Shown piece after piece: positions 56,391-64,000 of a DNA stretch of 64,000 nt (position 1 is the first letter of the stretch; every line of letters begins with the position of its first letter). The DNA is taken from assembly GCA_036874045.1 (NCBI GenBank), contig CM072341.1, positions 17,682,501-17,746,500 on the forward strand, given 5' to 3'. A model generated the notes under the pieces. It was given only the letters and a program-made list of their open reading frames with translations, had not been told where the DNA came from and did not search any database. Source of the stretch: Cymodocea nodosa. Taxonomy: Eukaryota > Streptophyta > Magnoliopsida > Alismatales > Cymodoceaceae. The translations under genes and the position numbers were made by a program.

Positions 56391-59300
56391 ATCTCCACCT
56401 TGCCTTGAATTTACAAACTCCACCTAGAACCAAACAAATTTCCATCTTCAAAAGACCTGAATGGTCAACTATAAGTAAACACATTAAGTAAGTCTAAGCA
56501 ATGCTTAAACTTACTTTTAAGAACGCATTTCGTAAACATATCGACTGGATTGTCATGTGTGTTGATCTTCAAAATCTTCACGCGATTTTCTATTATAAGA
56601 AAGTGATAAGAAACATCAATGTGCTTTGTCCTGTCATGAAACACATTGTCCTTCGTTAAGCTGATGGCACTGAGATTGTTACAGAAAATTTTTGCTTTAT
56701 CATATCGCAGATTAAAGTCTCCAAGTAACCCCTTCAGCCAAATACCTTCTTTTGCACCTTCTGTTATCGTCATATACTTAGCTTCTATGGTAGATAAAGA
56801 TACAGTAGGCTGTAAAGTAGATTTCCAACTAATAATGAAATCTGCCAATGTGAAGACATATCCTGTTAAGGATCTACGCTGATCAACATCACCTGCAAAA
56901 TCTGAATCAGAATATCCAGCCATACTATAGTTATGTTTAACACCATAAATTAGTCCTACATCAGACTTGCCCTTTATGTACCTAAAGATCCTTTTCACGG
57001 CCTACCAATGACTCTTCCTTGGATTCAACATAAACTTGCTTACAACACTAAGAAGGTAAGCAAGATCAGGACAAGTACAAACCATGGCATACATAAAACT
57101 GCCAACTGCCTGTGAATATAAAACTTTCTTCATGTACACCTTTTCAGATTACGTCTGAGGTGCCATAACAACTGATAATCGCAGGTTCCTATCATAAGGC
57201 GTTCTAATGGCCTTGCTTGAAGCTATGCCAAACCTGATCAAAATCTTCAGAACATAACTGCGCTGATGAAAAAATAATCTTTCAATGTTCATGTCACGAT
57301 AAATCTCCATCCCAAGGATTTTACCTGCTGGTCTTAAATCCTTCATTGCAAATTCAGATTTTAATGTGTCTTTCAAAACCTGTATTTCATTGATATTTTT
57401 AGCTGCAATCAAAATGTCATCCACGTACAAGATAAAGTAAACAAATTCTTCTTTAATTTATTTAATATAGACACATGAATCAAAACTACTTCTAACAAAA
57501 CCAACATCAGTGATAAAAGAATCAAATCTTTTATACCACTACTTGGGAGACTGTTTCAACCCATACAAAGATTTTTGCAGCTTACAAACGATGTCTGATT
57601 TACCTCTTTCTACAAAACCTGTTGGTTGTTCCATCTAGATGTCCTTATCTAAATCACCATGCAAGAAAACTGTTTTCACATCTAACTGTTCAAGTTCTAA
57701 ATCCTTTACTGCAACAATTGCCAAAAGAACTCGAATGGAGGTGTATCTAACCCTCTTTCTGTGAAAACCCTTTTGCTACCAATCTTACCTTGTATTGTAT
57801 TCTAAGGTTGCCTTGTGTTCCTGATTTCCTTTTGAACACCCATTTGCAACCAATAACATTCCTATCCTTGGGACGTTTTACCAACTCTCAAGTCTTATTC
57901 TTATGCAAAGATTGTAGTTCTTGCATAGCTCCCAACCAATGTACGGCTTCTGGTCCGTTAATGGTAGCATCAAAACTAGGTAGGTTAGCATCCTCTACCT
58001 CACCAACTACCTGTAGGGAAAAAGTGACCATACTATTGTAGCCATACCTCTGTGGAGGGTGAACATCCCTCCTAGGACGATCTCTGGCAACACACCTTGG
58101 ATGTGTGTCCTCAACAAATTCATCTTCTCAATCATCTTTTAAAATCAAACGTTAATCTGTATCAACAGGAACAGACTGATCAGATATCAACGGTTGATTC
58201 AAATCAAGCTCCAACTGCTCAGGAGTACTAGGTGGATCCAAAACAGTTGGCTTTTCTTTCTTGTGCATCAAAGAAACCTCATCAAAGGTAACATCCCTGC
58301 TATGAATGACCTTTCTTGTTTCTTTATCTTATATTCTATATCCTTTTACTCCCATTCTATATCCCACAAAGATGTCTTCCTTGGCACGCGACTCCAATTT
58401 ACCATGATTCACATGGTAATATGCAAGACATCTAAATACTTTCAATTTAGAATAGTTAGCCGCTTTATCCATCCATACTTCATAAAGGATCTTGTCGTCA
58501 ATTGCATTAGATGATGACTTGTTCACCAAATAGGAGGCTGTGTTAACAGCTTCAGCCCAAAAACATTTTTCCAGCCTAACATGAGAGAGCATACACCTAA
58601 CTCTCTCCAACAACGTCCTATTAAGACGTTCTGCAACTACATTTTGTTGTGGAGTTCCCTTGACAGTATAATGTCTAGTTATACCTGCATCTATGTAAAA
58701 AATGTCAAATTCATTTGAGCAAAATTCTAATCCATTATCTGTTCTCAAATATTTTACTTTTCTCCCTACTTGGTTTTCAACAATAGCCTTCTACTATTTT
58801 TGAAGGCCTCACTCTTATGTTTCATAACAAAAACCCAAGTCATATGACTAAAGTCATCAATAATGGAGAGAAAATACTTAGAACCTGCTAAAGAGTGTTG
58901 TTGAAATGGTCCCCAACAATCTGCATGGACATAATCCAACTTCCCCTTGGTAAAATGTTCTGCTCTTCCAAAGGAAACACGTTTCTATTTCTCATAGATA
59001 TAATGCCTACATAAATCAATATCTGTAAAGATATGACCATCTAACCTGCCAAGTGTGCTGAGCTTCTACATTCCCTTTAGACCTAAATGTCCTAACCTGG
59101 AATACCAAATAGCTGACATAGACTGTTGATCACTTATTGTCGCAGCTGCTGATCCAATGATAGGTTTGCCTTGAAGAATGTATAAAGGTTCATCCTTGAT
59201 TTCCTTCATTACTACTAGGGAACCTTTCAAAACGTGAAGTTTAACTCCACCTGAAAAACTAAAACCTTTTTGATCAATAGCCATTAGTAAAATAAGGCTT

Positions 59301-60919
59301 TTGCCCAACCTTGGCGTATGCCAAACATCCTCCAAGACTTTGATCGTCCCATCATGCATCTTGAATCTGACAGATCCAACAACTGTTCTGTCACAAACAT
59401 CATTATCTGCTAAAGTGACCTGTCCACCATCTACCTCCTCATATGTATGGAAATATTCTCTGTTGAGAGTCATATGATGTGATACACCAGAATCCATAAT
59501 CCAACTCTGATCGGAGTAAACACTACAACATACAGTAAGGGAGAAATCACAGTCATACGCTGAGTCTCCATTTTCAGCAACTGTTGCATTTCCTTTAATC
59601 TTCAATTTAGAGATGTTTACCTTCCAATGCCCATTTTCCTTGTAATAATTGCAAGTGTCATTGGAAATTCTACCTCTAGACTTACTTCTGCCTCTGCACC
59701 TGTTGTCTCTTTTACTCTGTCATCCTTTAGACTCTAAATGATGCACTACCAAACCTAATCCGCCAGCATCATTGCTATTATGTATAGCCAAATGTCTCAA
59801 TTCTCGAGAATGAAGACTCGATCTTACCTCCTCCAAGGTAATAGAATTTTTGCCAACCACAAAAGATTGCATAAAATTCTCAAAGGAGAGAGAGAGATAC
59901 CAATAAGATGAGAGCAACATCCTCATCTTCCATAGTAACATCAATGTTCCTTAGCTCCATAAGAATAGTGTTGAGCTGATTCAAATGTTGCTTCAATAGT
60001 GTACCTTCCTTCATTCTGAGAGAGAACAATCTTTGCTTCAACAACAGCTTATTCATGAGAGACTTAGTCATATACAAAGATTCTAACTTATTCCAAAGAC
60101 CCAAAGCTGTATTTTCATCTGCTATCTCAATGATTATCTCATCTGATAAACATAGCAGAATAGTCGAATGTGTCTTCTCCTCTTGCTGTTCAAATTCGAC
60201 AGACTTCTTATCTAGGATTGTCTCCACATTTAAGGGAGTCCAAATACCCTGCTGTTTCCAAAGTGTTTTTATCTTAATCTGCCACAAACTAAAGTTGTTC
60301 TTGCCGTTGAACTTCTCAACTTTCAAGGTTGAAGATGCCATGACAGTAGAACACAAACACAAGCAAATACCAAAGAATTTAGACAACAAATAAGCACAAA
60401 ATTTGCTATCCCAAAGCTGCGGATGAATCTTTCATTCAAAATATCCCAACTAACAAAATGCAGTTACCAAATTCAAAAGATCACTCGTAAAAAATCCCAA
60501 ACAAACAAAGATGAGCCAAGATCACGCGTATTGTCTCAAGAAACAGAAAGAATTTCCAAAGAACTGCTAAAGAATTCCAAAGAACTGGCCACACTTGGTC
60601 TACTTTAAAAAAAAACCGAAAAAGAATTTTGCAAAATCACAACAATAAACTTCAAAAGTTATGATAGGAATTCTTACTAATTTCACCAATGCGGAAACGA
60701 CAGATGACCAAGTGCACATTGTCAGATTCAAGATCACAGGCGTCGAACAAGAATTCCAATCACGGATGCTTTATCGCGAACACAAGTCGCAAGCAAAGAT
60801 CGCGTGAGCAAACCACGAGCGCTAGCGTCGAACGAAGAACGTAAGCGATGATATGTGAACGCTTGCGTCGAGCGAAACGCGAGCGATCACGCACAAGCAT
60901 TGGCGCAGGCAACGACGCA

Positions 60920-61135
60920 GACGAATGCACGCAGACGAAGACGTAGGCGAATACGCACAGGTGCTGGCGTGGGCGGTTGCGCGAGCAAGAACGCTGGCGA
61001 ATGCTCGCAGACACTGGCACAAGTAGAGACACGGACGATCGCGTGGGCAAGAACGCGGGCAAATGTGCGCGAACGCTGGCGCAGGCAGAGACGCAGACGA
61101 TCGTGTAGGCAAGAACACAGGCGAGGTGCACGGAC
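60920..61135. repeat. GC-rich 62-bp tandem repeats in the copia leader
   Basis: Units begin at 60984, 61046 and 61108, an exact 62-bp period, with words GGCAAGAACGC, GAACGCTGGCGCAGGC and ACGCAGACGATCG. Shorter, less regular relatives occur at 60840-60980 and 61140-61250. The block is very GC-rich and nearly stop-free in several frames on both strands, which creates spurious open frames of up to 175 codons. Nothing suggests these are proteins. Confidence 0.85.
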
Positions 61136-61316
61136 GGCAAGCGTTGAGAGTAGCCGTCGGGTGTCGAGTGCAGGCATTGTGCGTAGATGTCAAGCGTCGG
61201 ACGTGGGCGTCGGGTGCGGGCGTTGGGTGCAGGCTTCGTGCGTTGGCCAATATCTTTCTTTTCTTCTTTCAAGACTAATCCACGACCAACTCCTCAAGCT
61301 TCGCTCTGATACCACT

Positions 61317-61619
61317 TGTTATGCGAAGAGAAGTGCAAAAAGGGAAAAGCTTAGACTCATGGAGAAGAAAGAAGGCAAATGAGAAAACGTGTGAAACAAA
61401 TGCAAAGACACCAAGGTTTAACGTGATTCCCCAATTGGATACGTCCACGGATGGAACTCAACTGATTAATTCTCTCTAGGTGATCACAAAGGGATACAAG
61501 ATTCATCCTCCTTCAAAAGCACACGTTGGGGGTCTATTTATAACATTTGTGTACCCCCAAGTGGCCAAGGATAAAACTACCACTATATGTAACAAACTAA
61601 TTCAAGACACATAATAACA
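61317..61619 (-). repeat. 5' LTR of the Tork-type copia element
   Basis: 303 bp, adjoining the primer-binding site (complement at 61305-61316). It is followed by the target duplication GCACT at 61620-61624. Confidence 0.95.
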
Positions 61620-61798
61620 GCACTTAATATCGATTTTGCATTGAGTACCGATAAAACCCTGGTAGAGGTGGTGTAAAAGCACATAAATGCCAACTTTCAA
61701 TTGAAATCTATGAATTTTAACTTAAACATTAAGGAAAAGTTAAAGACATGATGCACAACATTAAATTTAATTTTTAGACATTTTTTGATAACTACAAT

Positions 61799-63113
61799 GT
61801 TAAAATATTAGGATATTATGTGATTTGTACATTGTATGTAGGTTTAGTCCTACATTGCTTAACTTGTACTTGGCTTTTCTATATAACCTCTATATAAAAA
61901 GGATTTTTGTCTTGTTAATGAATCAATCCACTTCCACCATTTGTGTTTTCACATAATATCAGAGCTTAAAGTTTGAGAGTCATTTAAAGGAAAGAGGGAA
62001 GCCCCATCCATTGGCCACCCTCCTACCACAAAAACCTAGCCACCAACCTCCACCATGGTATGTTCATTGATGGCACAAAGTTGGCAACACATCATCATTG
62101 TGTGCCTCCTCCAACTACATCTACCCAATTTAATTGTCTCAAATGACTGGTCCCCTTTTCACCTCTTAGTATTTCACTCCACCCATTTGCTACTTCACAA
62201 TCTCTTAAATCCTTTCTTGTTTCTACTACAATGCCCAAGATATGTGAAGCTGCCATCCTATTGGACTTCATCCCAATGGTTATGACCCACCCAAGGCACA
62301 TCACTAATGACTTTTTGTGGCCCAATCTTGATGCTAGGAAGAATCCTTCTCTTTACACCTCCAACCAAAGGAGGAGGAAGGCTTTTGGTGTTGGTGCATG
62401 TGTGGCAATAGAGGATGATTTCAAAGTTGACTTCTAGGAGTACGAGGACAATAATGACTCAGGCAAAAGTCGATGACAAGTTTGATGTAAAGCCCTTCAT
62501 TATCACCCTTAGGGCTCCCCTTGGGAGAGAAAGAGAAAAGAAGAGTATTTAAAAAGGGTGGAAGTTAAAAAAGGGGAGGAAAAAAGGGAAAAAATAAAGA
62601 GAGAAAAACAAGACAATAAAGGGAGGAATGTTTAATACTTCATTATCAAACTCCAACTAAATTAGTTGTATTTTTCTCATGCAAGTCTCGAATGCTGCTC
62701 CATCAAGGTTATTCATCCTCCATGAGATTAGTCTTGATGTTGGGTAATGTTGTTCTATCATATTCATTAGATGGTTGGTGATTATTGTATTAGTATTTGT
62801 AGGAACATGAGTGTAAGTTTATTAATAGATGCATGTATCCATGTGTTAATAAGTCTAACAATATCAATGATGAATCAGTGTTTGCATCAATTGAAGTGTG
62901 ATGAATATTTAATTGTTCCTTATGTGTACAATATTGCTACTTATCAATGTTGCTACTTCTACTACAATATCTATTTTAGTTGGTTTCTATCTGTTCAATA
63001 GTTATGTATCTCTTTGTTTGGTTGTTTGAGTTTGTTACAACTTTTTTTAGTAGTGTTTGAATCTGTTGCAAACCAAATGCTCCAACTTGAGGAGTGTCTA
63101 AGTATTAGGATAT
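61799..63113 (+). mobile_element. Short non-autonomous LTR element (TRIM-like), fossil
   Basis: A possible LTR of about 155 bp at 61799-61953 starts TGTTAAAATATTAGGATATT and ends TTTTCACA. It is followed by TATCAGAGC, the core of a tRNA-Met primer-binding site. A purine-rich tract (CTTGAGGAG) ends near 63089, and a second LTR start (TGTCTAAGTATTAGGATATT) follows. The interior of about 1.1 kb has no recognisable retroelement domain. The second LTR is present only as its first 25 bases, then hAT-like sequence takes over. This suggests that the hAT element inserted there, or that the two were joined by rearrangement. Confidence 0.6.
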
Positions 63114-64000
63114 TATGTTTCTCTTGCATACATGTCAATCGAGTCATACTGTGCCAACCTATCTTGAATCAAATCAATAATGATACTATGTGGACCATGT
63201 TATGCCAACCCAAACTCCTAACAAGATAATCCAAGCACGACCCACAACCTACAACCTAGTCAAGCCAGGTTGTGCCAACCTATCATGCTAATTCGTATCA
63301 CTTTTCATGTCAATTTATAACAAACATTGTCATCGTATCAAAAGAAAATAAAGATAAAATTTTATTTAATTATTTAAATTTAGATTACAAAAAAAGAATA
63401 AACTTTTACCATCTTGAAGTTTAAATTTCAAAATACATTACATATGGCAAAAACTACAAAAAAATATAAAATACATAATAAAGGAAAAATTATATTATTA
63501 CAAAAATAAAAGGAAAAAAGTAATTTTTTCTTCATGACTTTCTCTAATATTAATGTTTGTAAAATTATTCATCCAATTATCTTGTTCTTATTGAGTACGA
63601 TAAAAAATAAACTTTTGATCTTTAACATACATTAAAGCTTTTAAAATATCTACTTTTAACTTAGTTCTTCTCTCATCTAAAATATTAATAATAATGTAAA
63701 AACTTATTCATATACAACAAAGATAACTCAAATGATTAATAGATCTCTAGACATAGAAGATAAAATAGGAGACTTCATACTCTCTTTTTTCACTAATCTA
63801 TTATATCAAATGTATTCATATAAAGATATTTATTCTATAAATATTGATGATTTGTAGAATTAAAAATATTCAATTCTTCTCTAAATACTAATGAAGATGA
63901 TAAATAATCTTCTTCATCTTCTAAGCATTTCCAAGAAGCCATCATTAATAATGATGATGATGGTAAAGATGAAGCTTGTGATGTTTGAATATCAAATTGT
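63114..64000 (-). mobile_element. Degenerate hAT transposon, 3' part; continues past the window edge
   Basis: On the minus strand, 63735-63777 encodes KSPILSSMSRDLLII, and 63610-63676 encodes REELKLKVDILKALMYVKDQ. These match the RICESLEEPER-type hAT C-terminus (YPILSKMARDVLAIP, then YRSSLKPDMVEALVC-KDW). The intervening SESAFSTGGR part is badly eroded, with stops. Bases 63140-63300 hold GTGCCAACCTA- and CACGACC-type words like those in the insertion at 25690-26466, and are probably the element's terminal region. Its 5' part would lie beyond 64000. Confidence 0.65.

Larger units (their letters stand above)
56085..61619 (-). mobile_element. Ty1/copia retrotransposon, Tork (Tnt1-like) lineage, both ends preserved
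   Basis: A 5.5-kb element reading right to left. LTRs at 56085-56390 (306 bp) and 61317-61619 (303 bp), with TG and CA ends. A perfect GCACT target duplication flanks it (56080-56084 and 61620-61624). The primer-binding site TGGTATCAGAGC follows the 5' LTR. Parts in order along the element: leader (60394-61316), gag (around 59720-60380; KVEKFNGKNNFSLWQIKIK), protease (MDSGVSHHM, near 59500), integrase (58330-59100), reverse transcriptase (57050-58100; YVDDILIAA), RNase H (56465-57000). The gag and domain order fit the Tork/Tnt1 lineage. The coding region is broken in roughly six to ten places, so it is dead. The LTRs differ at about 27 sites (near 9 per cent), mostly transitions. At a commonly used plant LTR rate of 1.3e-8 per site per year, this implies about 3.5 million years. 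Confidence 0.93.

Noticed and set aside
60760-61382. Several open frames of 96-175 codons on both strands
   Set aside because: They arise from GC-rich tandem repeats in the leader of the copia element; composition, not coding, explains the lack of stops.
1-64000. tRNA, rRNA, CRISPR array, bacterial-type operons
   Set aside because: No tRNA B-box/T-loop candidates, no ribosomal sequence and no regularly spaced repeat-spacer array seen; the window is plant nuclear DNA.

Overview
This is plant nuclear DNA, most likely from a monocot, perhaps a non-grass one. Exon-rich genes have canonical GT-AG introns. First exons and intronless genes are GC-rich, against AT-rich introns and intergenic DNA. 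The repeats are typical plant families: Tork-type Ty1/copia, L1 and RTE LINEs, hAT elements and MITEs. The species call is an inference.

From left to right: a copia fossil (1 to about 700); the last three exons of an unrecognised gene (1120-1803); a four-exon ribosomal protein uL13/RPL13a gene (4770-7963); a ten-exon G3BP-like NTF2-RRM-RGG gene (10757-16861); a tandem pair of intronless RPK2-type LRR receptor kinases on the minus strand (19410-22778 and 28114-31482); a four-exon gene for an 85-residue protein resembling mitochondrial complex II subunit SDH7 (33256-39364); a ten-exon alpha/beta hydrolase gene (41013-47582); an intronless DUF247 gene (50820-52403); a copia element with both LTRs and a perfect target-site duplication (56085-61619); and, at the right edge, a short LTR element joined to a decayed hAT transposon.

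The genes do not form a pathway; this is an ordinary stretch of plant chromosome. One theme is that housekeeping genes carry large introns filled with old transposon pieces: a hAT fragment and a MITE in RPL13a, an L1 LINE in the G3BP-like gene, L1, RTE and copia pieces in the SDH7-like gene, and an RTE piece in the hydrolase gene. A second theme is the RPK2 pair. The coding regions differ at about 46 of 3369 bases by my hand count, while the outer flanks of the same duplication are far more diverged. That mosaic suggests gene conversion. The 24 amino-acid differences cluster in the N-terminal cap and the stretch just outside the membrane. I found no tRNA, rRNA or CRISPR array, and no clearly new biological system. 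The most rewarding places to look are the RPK2 mosaic, the degenerate tandem repeats in RPL13a intron 1, and the GC-rich 62-bp repeats in the copia leader.
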